DNA from: Propionibacteriaceae bacterium
GTDB taxonomy: Bacteria; Actinomycetota; Actinomycetes; Propionibacteriales; Propionibacteriaceae
DNA length: 13,398 nucleotides
Assembly: GCA_003451975.1 (NCBI GenBank)
Contig: DMIX01000149.1
Location: 1-13,398, forward strand
Direction: 5' to 3'
Part shown: positions 6,983-13,398 of the stretch, one piece after another
How positions within the stretch are numbered: the stretch's first letter is position 1
Layout of the letters: the number at the start of each line of letters is the position of its first letter
Translations under genes and position numbers: made by a program
The notes under the pieces: generated by a model
Databases searched by the model: none
What the model was told of the DNA's origin: nothing
What the model saw: the letters and a program-made list of their open reading frames with translations, nothing else

Positions 6983-8619
6983 TGCAACTTCGCCTGGCAA
7001 CCCGCGGGTCGGCCTTGGCGTGGGGTCAATCCAGCCACGTAGCCGAGGCACTGCGAGCCCTCGGGCATGACGTCGAACTCGTCCGCATCACCACCCACGG
7101 CGACGTCTCCACCGCCCCCCTGACCTCGATGGGCGGGGCCGGAGTCTTCGTCGGTGCCGTGCGTGCCGCAGTCCTCGACGGGCGTGCGGATTTCGCGGTG
7201 CATTCCTTCAAAGACCTCCCCACCGCCGCCGAACCCGGCTTGGTTCTCGCTGCCGTACCCACCCGAGAAGATCCCGTCGACGCCCTGTGCAGTTCCGGTG
7301 GCCGTAGTCTGGCCGAGCTACCACCCGGAGCCAGCGTCGGGACCGGCTCGCCGCGGCGAGCCGCCCAATTGCGGGCGATGCGTCCGGACCTGTCGGTGGT
7401 GGAGATCCGCGGAAATGTGGAAACCCGGCTCGCCCGAGCGGGCACCGACCTGGATGCCGTGATCCTGGCCGCCGCCGGGCTACGACGCATCGGGCTCGCC
7501 GAGCACATCAGCGAACGTTTCGATCCCGCCGTCTTCCTGCCCGCACCCTCGCAGGGCGCGCTGGCTTTGGAGTGCCGCAGCGACGACGACGCCGTACGTG
7601 CCGCGCTGGCCGAGCTGGACGATCCTGCCTCTCGCTGGGCTGCACTGGCTGAACGGGGGGTGTTGGCCGGGCTGCAAGCAGGCTGCGCCGCTCCCGTCGC
7701 CGCATACGCCACGGTGAACGGTGACCATGGCCAGTTGAACGCGGTCGTGGTCACCGAGGACGGCTCGCTGCGCCTCACTGCGCAGGCCACAGCCGCTGCC
7801 GACGAGCGTGGCGCCAGCACCGTGGCCGACCTTGTGGTCTCCGACCTGCTGGGACAGGGCGCGGCGACGGTGGTCAACCTCGGCGCTACGAAACACAAGC
7901 CGTTGGACGGTCGACAGATCCTGCTTCCCACCCGCGCCCCGGCTGGACTGGCCAGGGCATTGGAAGCTGCCGGCGCCCTGCTTACCGAGGTCGACTTCAC
8001 CCGCCAGGAGCCCCTGCCACTGACTGACCTCGAGCAGGTGCTCACCCAGCCCTGGAGGTGGCTGGTGATCAGCTCACCGGCGACTGTGCGAATACTCCTG
8101 GAAGCCGGCTGGCACCTGCCGACACGCTTCGGCGACGGTCAGATCGCCGCCGTCGGACCGGCCACAGCCGGCGCGTTGACCCGTGCCGGAATCACTCCCG
8201 ACCTGATCGCCTACCCCGGTGGCGGCGCAGCGCTGGTCAAGATGTTCTCCGCAGGCCAGGGACGCATTCTGCTGCCGGGGGCCCAAGCCGCCTCCACCGA
8301 ACCGGCCGCAGGGCTGGCCGCCTTGGGCTGGCAGGTCGAACCAGTGCCGGTGTATCGCACCGTGCCCAACGAGATTCCGGCGTCGGTCGTGTCGGCCTGG
8401 CGTGAACAGCGCTACGACGCATTCGTCGTGACTGCCGGCTCAGTCGCCGCGTCCGCTGCGGCTTCCTGCGGCGTGCCGGGGCCCGCAGTGGTGGCTATCG
8501 GGGAGTCATCGGCCGACGCCGCCCGCGCGGCCGGGCTGAACGTCACCCGGGTGGCGCTGCGTCCGGTGACCGACAGCCTGGTGGCTGCGATCTTCGAGGC
8601 CCTCGTCGCCGAGGCCTAG
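6979..8619 (+). CDS. hemCD: Fused porphobilinogen deaminase / uroporphyrinogen III synthase (HemC-HemD)
   Basis: One continuous 546-residue frame holds two enzymes. Residues 1 to about 302 are HemC, which joins four porphobilinogens into hydroxymethylbilane. It starts RLATRGSALAWGQS and has HSFKDLP with catalytic Asp79, TGSPRRAAQLR, RGNVETRL and LQAGCAAPVAAY, where Cys236 anchors the dipyrromethane cofactor. Residues from about 310 to 546 are HemD, which closes the ring to uroporphyrinogen III. They show ILLPTRA, VISSPATVRILLEAG, AVGPATAGAL, VYRTVPNEI, FVVTAGSVAA and AIGESSADAARAAGL. The linker is under ten residues. There is no methyltransferase domain, unlike the CobA-HemD fusions of some actinobacteria. 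Two adjacent ATGs compete. ATG 6979 overlaps hemH but has GGAGG (6973-6977) only one base away; ATG 6982 is better spaced. The TAG stop overlaps the stop of the convergent HAD gene. Confidence 0.96.
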   Translation: MMQLRLATRGSALAWGQSSHVAEALRALGHDVELVRITTHGDVSTAPLTSMGGAGVFVGAVRAAVLDGRADFAVHSFKDLPTAAEPGLVLAAVPTREDPVDALCSSGGRSLAELPPGASVGTGSPRRAAQLRAMRPDLSVVEIRGNVETRLARAGTDLDAVILAAAGLRRIGLAEHISERFDPAVFLPAPSQGALALECRSDDDAVRAALAELDDPASRWAALAERGVLAGLQAGCAAPVAAYATVNGDHGQLNAVVVTEDGSLRLTAQATAAADERGASTVADLVVSDLLGQGAATVVNLGATKHKPLDGRQILLPTRAPAGLARALEAAGALLTEVDFTRQEPLPLTDLEQVLTQPWRWLVISSPATVRILLEAGWHLPTRFGDGQIAAVGPATAGALTRAGITPDLIAYPGGGAALVKMFSAGQGRILLPGAQAASTEPAAGLAALGWQVEPVPVYRTVPNEIPASVVSAWREQRYDAFVVTAGSVAASAAASCGVPGPAVVAIGESSADAARAAGLNVTRVALRPVTDSLVAAIFEALVAEA

Positions 8620-9398
8620 ATCTCCGGCACCAGATCGGCCACCGAGTTCAGCACCTGCGAAGGCCGATAGGGGAAGGTCTCGATGTCTCCAGGCTGGGTC
8701 ACCCCCGACATCACCAGCACTGTGAACAATCCGGCCTCCATACCGGCAACGATGTCGGTGTCCATGCGGTCACCGATCATGGCGGTGGTTTCGGAGTGCG
8801 CTTCGATCCGATTCATCGCTGAGCGGAACATCATCGGATTGGGCTTGCCCACGATGTAGGGCTGACGGTTTGTCGCCGAGGTCACCAGGGCGGCCACCGC
8901 ACCGGTTGCCGGGAGCGGCCCATCCGCCGAGGGCCCGGTGGTGTCAGGGTTGGTCACGATGAAACGCGCCCCATTGTTGATCAACCGGATCGCCTTGGTG
9001 ATGGCTTCGAAGGAGTAGTTGCGCGTCTCGCCCATCACCACGTAGGCCGGATCTGTCTCGGTCATCACGAAGCCGGCCTCGTGCAAGGCGGTGGTCAGTC
9101 CCGCTTCGCCGATCACGAAGGCCGTCTTCTCCCCTGGTTGACCTCCGAGGAAAGCCGCCGTGGCCAGCGCGGAGGTCCACAGATTCTCCTCCGGCACATT
9201 CAATCCGGATCTCGCCAGCCGGGCCGACAAGTCGCGTGGGGTGTAGATCGAGTTATTGGTCAGCACCAAGAATCGACGGGAGGTGTCCACCCACCGATTC
9301 AGCAATTCGACGGCGCCAGGAATCGGTTGATTCTCGTGGACCAGGACGCCGTCCATGTCGGTGAGCCAACACTCGATGTCGCGTGCACTTCGCTTCAT
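8616..9398 (-). CDS. HAD-IIA family hydrolase (NagD-like phosphatase)
   Basis: A HAD-superfamily phosphatase of 260 residues, probably cytoplasmic and acting on a small phosphorylated metabolite. Motif I is DMDGVL with the nucleophile Asp14 and acid/base Asp16. Motif II is LVLTNNS. The motif III lysine is in VGKPNPMMF (Lys185), and motif IV is MIGDRMDTDI (Asp210, Asp214). The KPNP segment and the position of the cap between motifs II and III are typical of the NagD/pyridoxal-phosphatase group, whose substrates vary; the substrate here is unknown. ATG 9398 starts eleven residues before the motif I strand. GGAGG lies only one base upstream (9404-9400), which is unusually close. A CACTAT at 9410-9405 could be a -10 for a near-leaderless start. 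The gene runs against the heme genes and sits between hemCD and hemB. A heme role is possible from position alone, but nothing in the protein shows one. Confidence 0.9.
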   Translation of the reverse strand: MKRSARDIECWLTDMDGVLVHENQPIPGAVELLNRWVDTSRRFLVLTNNSIYTPRDLSARLARSGLNVPEENLWTSALATAAFLGGQPGEKTAFVIGEAGLTTALHEAGFVMTETDPAYVVMGETRNYSFEAITKAIRLINNGARFIVTNPDTTGPSADGPLPATGAVAALVTSATNRQPYIVGKPNPMMFRSAMNRIEAHSETTAMIGDRMDTDIVAGMEAGLFTVLVMSGVTQPGDIETFPYRPSQVLNSVADLVPEI

Positions 9399-9499
9399 AC
9401 CTCCATAGTGGCACTGCCAAGCATCCGGCACATGAACGTCCAGGCATGCCAAAGCGCAACGAGTCGTCGAAGTGGTTCACAATGGCGGGTAGCAAAACT

Positions 9500-9505
9500 G
9501 AGGAG
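9500..9505 (+). promoter_or_regulatory. Ribosome binding site that fixes the hemB start
   Basis: GAGGAG lies nine bases before ATG 9515. In-frame ATG 9482 and other codons further upstream lack such a site. Confidence 0.5.
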
Positions 9506-9514
9506 CACATCGGT

Positions 9515-10495
9515 ATGTCCTTGATCACCCGTCGTCCCCGACGGCTTCGTCGCACCCCTGCCATTCGTCGGCTGGTCGCCGAAACCAGAGTCCATTCCTC
9601 CCAACTCATTCTGCCGGTGTTCGTCGCCGACGGCCTGAGCGCACCCCGCGACATCAGTTCCCTTCCCGGTGTGGTTCAGCACACTCTCGACTCGGTGCGT
9701 GCCGAGGCGAACCGCGTGGTCGCAGCAGGTCTGGGCGGCATCGCGCTGTTCGGTGTGCCCACCCCCGAGGACAAGGATCATCACGGCTCGGCCGGCTACT
9801 CCCCCGACGGCATCCTGAATCGGGCGCTCGCCGCTGTGAAGGCCGAGGTGGGCGACGACACGGTGATCATCGCCGACACCTGCCTGGATGAGTTCACCGA
9901 CCACGGTCACTGCGGTGTGCTCGACGACACCGGAGTGGTCGACAACGACGCCACGCTGGAGTTGTACGCCGAACAGGCCGTCAGCCAGGCTGCCGCAGGA
10001 GCCGATTTCGTCGCACCCTCGGGCATGATGGACGGCCAGGTGATGGCGATCCGTGATGCCCTCGATATGGCCGGCTTCACCGACACCGGGATCGTGGCTT
10101 ACTCAGCGAAATACGCCTCGGCGTTCTACGGCCCCTTCCGCGAGGCGGTCGGTTCCACGCTGCACGGCGACCGACGTACCTATCAACAGGACCCGGCGAA
10201 TCGGCGGGAGGGACGCTTGGAGGCCAGCCTTGATGAATTCGAGGGCGCCGACATCCTCATGGTGAAGCCGGCAAGCCACTATCTGGATGTGCTCGCCGAG
10301 GTCGCCGAAGCCAGTCAGGTTCCCGTCGCGGCCTATCAAGTCTCCGGCGAATACGCGATGATTGCCGCCGCCGCCGAACGCGGCTGGATCGATCGAGACG
10401 CCGCACTGGCCGAAGCGGTTACCTCCATCGTGCGGGCCGGAGCTGACATCGTGCTCAGCTACGCAGCACTTGAGCTGGCGGGGGTCTGGGCATGA
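9515..10495 (+). CDS. hemB: Porphobilinogen synthase (delta-aminolevulinate dehydratase, HemB)
   Basis: Condenses two 5-aminolevulinates to porphobilinogen, the substrate of HemC. The protein is 326 residues, the usual length. The two Schiff-base lysines are Lys199 (YSAKYAS) and Lys251 (LMVKPAS). The metal segment reads [14 protein letters not shown]: Cys123 and Cys133 are kept, but the middle ligand is Asp125 instead of cysteine. This is a mix of the zinc (three-Cys) and non-zinc (Asp-rich) types. ATG 9515 is selected by its ribosome site and by the [15 protein letters not shown] start normal for HemB. A 116-base gap (9399-9514) separates it from the divergent HAD gene. hemB and hemL therefore probably have their own promoter there, although I could not pick one with confidence. 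It overlaps hemL by ATGA. Confidence 0.96.
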   Translation: MSLITRRPRRLRRTPAIRRLVAETRVHSSQLILPVFVADGLSAPRDISSLPGVVQHTLDSVRAEANRVVAAGLGGIALFGVPTPEDKDHHGSAGYSPDGILNRALAAVKAEVGDDTVIIADTCLDEFTDHGHCGVLDDTGVVDNDATLELYAEQAVSQAAAGADFVAPSGMMDGQVMAIRDALDMAGFTDTGIVAYSAKYASAFYGPFREAVGSTLHGDRRTYQQDPANRREGRLEASLDEFEGADILMVKPASHYLDVLAEVAEASQVPVAAYQVSGEYAMIAAAAERGWIDRDAALAEAVTSIVRAGADIVLSYAALELAGVWA

Positions 10496-11787
10496 CTAGC
10501 AACGACACAGCCTTCGCCCGCGCCTGCCAGGTGATTCCCGGAGGTGTGGATTCACCGGTACGCGCCTTTGGATCGGTCGGCGGTACGCCGCGCTTCATCG
10601 ACCACGCTGAGGGTGCCTACGTCTACGACGTCGACGACCGTCAGTACCTGGATCTCGTCGGTTCCTGGGGCCCGGCACTGTTGGGTCACGCGCACCCCCA
10701 AGTAGTCACCGCCGTCCGCGCCGCCGCAGGCAAGGGTCTGTCCTTCGGCGCCCCGACCGAGGCTGAGGCCGAACTCGCCGAACTGATCCAACTGCGGGTG
10801 CCGTTGGCCGAGCGCGTACGCCTGGTATCCACCGGCACCGAGGCCACCATGACCGCCATCCGGCTCGCCCGCGGAGCCACCGGACGCGACCTGTTGGTCA
10901 AGTTCGCCGGCTGCTACCACGGCCATTCCGACGGACTGCTGGTCGCGGCCGGTTCGGGCATCGCAACCGCAGGATTGCCGGGTTCGGCTGGTATTCCCGA
11001 ACCCATCGCCGCGCAGACCGTCGTGGTTCCCTACAACGATGCTGAGGCGATCACCGCCGTCTTTGCCGAACTGGGCGATCGAATCGCGGCTGTGATCACC
11101 GAGCCGGCGGCGGCAAACATGGGCATCGTGCCGCCCGAGCCGGGCTTCAATGCGCTGCTGCGCGAACTCACCCGCGCCCATGGCGCCCTGCTGATCTATG
11201 ACGAGGTCCTCGTCGGTTTCCGCGTTTCAGCGGCGGGCTGGTGGGGGCTTGAGGGCCGAACGATCAGCCCGGACCTGTTCACCTTCGGCAAGGTGGTCGG
11301 TGGCGGCATGCCGCTGGCAGCCCTCGGTGGGCGAGCCGACGTCATGGAGTTGCTGGCACCGGTCGGACCGGTCTATCAGGCCGGCACACTGTCGGGTAAC
11401 CCGCTGGCCACCGCTGCCGGCATTGCGACGCTCAAACTCGCCGATGCAGCGGTCTACGAGCGCATCGATGCCGCTTCGGCCGCACTTCAAGGCGCCGTCG
11501 TGGACGCGCTGAACGGCGCCGGTGTGACCCATCAACTGCAGACTGCCGGTTCGCTGTTCTCGGTTTTCTTCAACGTCGACCATCCGGTGCGGAATTTCGC
11601 GGACGCTCAGACCCAGAACACCGCCGCCTATCGAGCCTTCTTCCATTCGCTGTTGGACTCCGGCATCGCGCTACCACCGTCGGCCTTCGAAGCATGGTTC
11701 CTCTCGTCCGCCCACGACGACCGCGTGTTGGAGCAGGCCGTCGCTGCCCTCCCGGCGGCAGCACGCGCCGCCGCCCAGCAGGGATAG
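10492..11787 (+). CDS. hemL: Glutamate-1-semialdehyde 2,1-aminomutase (HemL)
   Basis: A PLP enzyme that converts glutamate-1-semialdehyde to 5-aminolevulinate, acting directly after HemA. The protein is 431 residues, the usual length. [13 protein letters not shown] opens it, followed by [23 protein letters not shown], the PLP-ring aspartate in [10 protein letters not shown] (Asp237), and [12 protein letters not shown] with the PLP lysine Lys267. GTLSGNPLA marks the conserved C-terminal side. Two normally strict spots differ slightly: TEPAAANMG where EPVAGNMG is usual, and DEVLVGFR where DEVMTGFR is usual. No catalytic residue is lost. It starts in a 4-base overlap with hemB and is the last heme gene in the window. 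About 97 bases separate it from the oppositely oriented gene to the right. Confidence 0.96.
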   Translation: MTSNDTAFARACQVIPGGVDSPVRAFGSVGGTPRFIDHAEGAYVYDVDDRQYLDLVGSWGPALLGHAHPQVVTAVRAAAGKGLSFGAPTEAEAELAELIQLRVPLAERVRLVSTGTEATMTAIRLARGATGRDLLVKFAGCYHGHSDGLLVAAGSGIATAGLPGSAGIPEPIAAQTVVVPYNDAEAITAVFAELGDRIAAVITEPAAANMGIVPPEPGFNALLRELTRAHGALLIYDEVLVGFRVSAAGWWGLEGRTISPDLFTFGKVVGGGMPLAALGGRADVMELLAPVGPVYQAGTLSGNPLATAAGIATLKLADAAVYERIDAASAALQGAVVDALNGAGVTHQLQTAGSLFSVFFNVDHPVRNFADAQTQNTAAYRAFFHSLLDSGIALPPSAFEAWFLSSAHDDRVLEQAVAALPAAARAAAQQG

Positions 11788-11801
11788 CCATCCGGCGCCG
11801 G

Positions 11802-11819
11802 TCGCTCCCCTGCGAGCGA
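11802..11819 (+). terminator. Weak hairpin after hemL, possible terminator
   Basis: TCGCTC and GAGCGA form a 6-base stem around a 6-base loop, 15 bases after the hemL stop. There is no run of T after it, so it is not a classical intrinsic terminator. Actinobacterial terminators often lack the T tract. Confidence 0.25.
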
Positions 11820-11869
11820 AGCAAGGCCACGCCCTAGGTGACTGGCTCGCGTCAGGCGGATTCGCCGAG

Positions 11870-11884
11870 GTCGACCAGGTCGAC
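11870..11884. terminator. Perfect palindrome between convergent genes, possible bidirectional terminator
   Basis: GTCGACC-A-GGTCGAC is a perfect inverted repeat around a single base, directly abutting the stop codon of the minus-strand gene (11887-11885). Allowing a bulged G, the stem extends to nine pairs (11867-11886). No T tract is present. It may end transcription from either side or be a protein-binding site. Confidence 0.3.
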
Positions 11885-12706
11885 TCAGTCTGCGTCGGCG
11901 CGAAAGACCCAACCGGCCTGATGCTTGCTGCCGGGTACCAGCGAGTGGTCGGCTCGCACCTTGATACACAGGTAGATCGGTGCACCCTCGGTACTCCCCT
12001 GGTCGGGCAGAGGCATGGCCACAGTGGTCGATGTCGCCGTACCTGCCAGGGGTGTTCCCGAAGAGATCAAGGTGCTGGTGGTGGCGGTGTTCATCCGACA
12101 GCCGAAGCTGGCGGTCGTGAACAGGCCGTAGCTGAGATGGCTGCCGCTTCCGGTGACGGTCGTCACCATCGTGACTGTTCCCACATTCTCCCCGACCTGG
12201 CTCAAGCGCAAGGCGAAGGGCGCGGCTACGCCCTCTCCTGGACTCAGGCGCGAGGCGCGCTCGGAGAAGGCGAGCATCGCCGCCGAGCTGGCCGTGGCAT
12301 TGTTTCGGTAGCTGACACCATCAGTGCTCCCCGTCAATACGAAGGTGCCGGCGGGCGGCGGCAGCGGCGGTGGCGACGGCGGCGAGGTGATCTCGGTCGG
12401 CACCGGAATCGGCGGTGCGGTCGTGGGGGTCGGTGCATTCGTGGTGGCGGTTGGGATAGGCACCGGCAGTGAGGTGGGCAGACCGGCCTGCGGGCTGCGT
12501 GCCGGGTCGGTGCCGCTCGTGGTCGGAATCGCCGAGGACGTGGTTCCCGGTGAGAACTGAGCCGAGGCGTACTCCTCGGTGTTCCAACCGGCCAGACTGG
12601 CTGCGGTCCCGATTCCGACTACCAGGCCCGAGGACAGCAGCGCGGCCACCTTGCGGCGTCGAGTGTGGTCCTCAGCTCTAGGAGTCGTGGGTGTCATCGC
12701 GGGCAC
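11885..12706 (-). CDS. SipW-type signal-containing exported protein with Pro/Thr-rich linker
   Basis: A 273-residue protein that appears to be exported; its function is unknown. Residues 15-19 are basic (TRRRK), 20-41 are hydrophobic, and WNTEEYASAQF (41-51) follows. This W-x-(D/E)-E-Y-A-S-x-x-F pattern is the hallmark of actinobacterial proteins cut by SipW-like signal peptidases. Residues 52-119 are a low-complexity Pro/Thr/Ser linker. Residues 120-273 look like the usual exported beta domain: TFVLTGSTDGVSY at the start, LSPGEGVAAPFALRLS in the middle, two cysteines (203, 247) that could form a disulfide, and AGWVFRADAD at the end. In relatives the signal normally runs straight into the FxLxGSTDG segment, so the linker looks like an insertion. 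The start is uncertain: ATG 12706 follows the neighbouring stop by three bases, while ATG 12697 has better spacing from AGG 12709-12707. It is probably co-transcribed with the RCC1 gene. Confidence 0.8.
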   Translation of the reverse strand: MPAMTPTTPRAEDHTRRRKVAALLSSGLVVGIGTAASLAGWNTEEYASAQFSPGTTSSAIPTTSGTDPARSPQAGLPTSLPVPIPTATTNAPTPTTAPPIPVPTEITSPPSPPPLPPPAGTFVLTGSTDGVSYRNNATASSAAMLAFSERASRLSPGEGVAAPFALRLSQVGENVGTVTMVTTVTGSGSHLSYGLFTTASFGCRMNTATTSTLISSGTPLAGTATSTTVAMPLPDQGSTEGAPIYLCIKVRADHSLVPGSKHQAGWVFRADAD

Positions 12707-12709
12707 ATC

Positions 12710-13398
12710 CTAGGGCCCGGTCGCCAAGCCGACCCAGTTACCGGCGGTCGTGGTCTTGCCGTCCAGGCTGAACGTCACCCGGTAGTAGTAGGTGGTGCCG
12801 GCGGCCAGCGAGCAGGTGCCATTGCCCAGCAGGGTTTGGTCGGCCGCACAGCGAGCGCCCTGGTAAACCTGCGTCGGGACGGTGATGTCCACGCTGGAGC
12901 TGCCGCCCAGCCCCAATCGATCGTCCTGGGTCGCGTTGCCGAAGCAGTAGGCGTTGCCGTCCGCAACCAGACAGCTGTGCGTCGTTCCGGCAGAGATTGA
13001 GGTCACGCTGGCCGAATTCAACGCGCCGGAGGCGCTGACCGCTGCCGCGGTAGTGGCATCCGCAGTGGTGCCGAGACCCAGTTGGCCATCAGAGTTCTCG
13101 CCCCAGCAATACGCCTGGCCGGAGTTGACGGCGCAGGTGTGGGAGCCGCCAGCAGAGATGTCCGTCACACTGGTGAGATTCGATACCGTGGCCGGTGTGT
13201 TGACGTTGGTCTTGGCGTTGTTGTTGCCCAGCTGCCCGGACGAATCACTCCCCCAACAGTAGGCACGACTCGATCTCAGAGCACAGGTATGCGCGCCGCC
13301 GGCGGTGATCGTCGATACCCCGGAGTTGGTCATGGTGCCGTTGCTGACTTGGACCGCAAGGGTCGATGTCGTGTTCGAGCCGTTCCCCAGCTGCCCCG
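12710..13398 (-). CDS. RCC1-repeat (beta-propeller) protein, N-terminal part cut by window edge
   Basis: The minus-strand frame is open from the right edge to TAG 12712-12710 and gives about 228 visible residues. ATG 13333 is internal: the frame upstream of it still codes for repeat sequence (GQLGNGSNTTS). Three RCC1-like units follow, each with AGxxHTCAxxxGxAYCWG and ending GQLGxG, spaced 50-54 residues apart; the last is degenerate. Each unit carries a paired HTC and YCWG cysteine, which suggests disulfides and export. The C-terminal 55 residues hold two more cysteines (RCAADQ, GTCSLA) and TYYYRVTFSLDGKTTTAGNW, which resembles a fibronectin-III-like strand pair. RCC1 propellers usually bind proteins or other surface ligands, but the partner here is unknown. 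The stop is three bases before the SipW-type gene, so the two are likely one operon. A SipW-type signal may exist on the missing N-terminus; this cannot be seen. Confidence 0.85.
   Translation of the reverse strand, partial: GQLGNGSNTTSTLAVQVSNGTMTNSGVSTITAGGAHTCALRSSRAYCWGSDSSGQLGNNNAKTNVNTPATVSNLTSVTDISAGGSHTCAVNSGQAYCWGENSDGQLGLGTTADATTAAAVSASGALNSASVTSISAGTTHSCLVADGNAYCFGNATQDDRLGLGGSSSVDITVPTQVYQGARCAADQTLLGNGTCSLAAGTTYYYRVTFSLDGKTTTAGNWVGLATGP
12908..13303 (-). repeat. Three tandem RCC1 units in the coding sequence
   Basis: Unit cores lie at about 13303-13226, 13153-13076 and 12991-12908. The first two share AGG-HTCA, AYCWG and GQLG. The third reads AGTTHSC, AYCFG and RLGLG. At least part of another unit continues past the right edge. 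Confidence 0.7.

Noticed and set aside
7026..8045. Long minus-strand open frame of 339 codons opposite hemCD
   Set aside because: It is a shadow of the GC-rich plus-strand gene. Its composition is Ser/Ala/Arg-rich and no motif is recognisable.
9443..9450. GGCATGCC palindrome in the gap before hemB as an operator
   Set aside because: An isolated 8-base palindrome is expected by chance in GC-rich DNA, and no promoter could be aligned to it.
11921..12472. Plus-strand open frame of 183 codons opposite the SipW-type gene
   Set aside because: It is Arg/Gly-rich antisense of the Pro/Thr linker and beta domain. The minus strand has the recognisable signal peptide and family motifs.

Overview
The window is GC-rich, nearly fully coding bacterial DNA. 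It carries most of a C5-type tetrapyrrole (heme) biosynthesis cluster. Gene content suggests an actinobacterium, probably of the Propionibacteriales/Propionibacteriaceae type. The signs are a HemY-type oxidase paired with a cysteine-bearing ferrochelatase, an actinobacterial-style exported protein with a SipW-type signal, a probable leaderless promoter, and dense 4-base start/stop overlaps. This placement is inferred from gene content, not from a database search.

Layout. Bases 1-918 (minus) hold argC of arginine biosynthesis, cut by the left edge. A 103-base divergent intergenic region separates it from the heme genes. Bases 1022-8619 (plus) form one tight run: hemA (glutamyl-tRNA reductase), hemE (uroporphyrinogen decarboxylase), a radical SAM/SPASM gene, hemY (porphyrinogen oxidase), hemH (ferrochelatase) and a fused hemC-hemD gene. 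A HAD-IIA (NagD-like) phosphatase gene follows on the minus strand (8616-9398), and its stop codon overlaps that of hemCD. Bases 9515-11787 (plus) hold hemB and hemL, again with a 4-base overlap. The right end is a different unit on the minus strand. An RCC1-repeat protein (cut by the right edge) is followed 3 bases later by a SipW-type exported protein with a long Pro/Thr-rich linker.

How the genes fit together. HemA and HemL make 5-aminolevulinate from glutamyl-tRNA. HemB makes porphobilinogen, HemC-HemD makes uroporphyrinogen III, HemE makes coproporphyrinogen III, HemY oxidises it, and HemH inserts iron. The window has no hemQ/chdC (coproheme decarboxylase), hemN or hemF (coproporphyrinogen oxidases). 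The only gene in the run without a standard assignment is the radical SAM/SPASM enzyme, whose cysteine pattern resembles the AhbC/AhbD/NirJ heme enzymes. It is the best candidate in this window for the propionate-decarboxylation step and the most interesting item here. Second comes the RCC1 plus SipW-type exported pair at the right edge.
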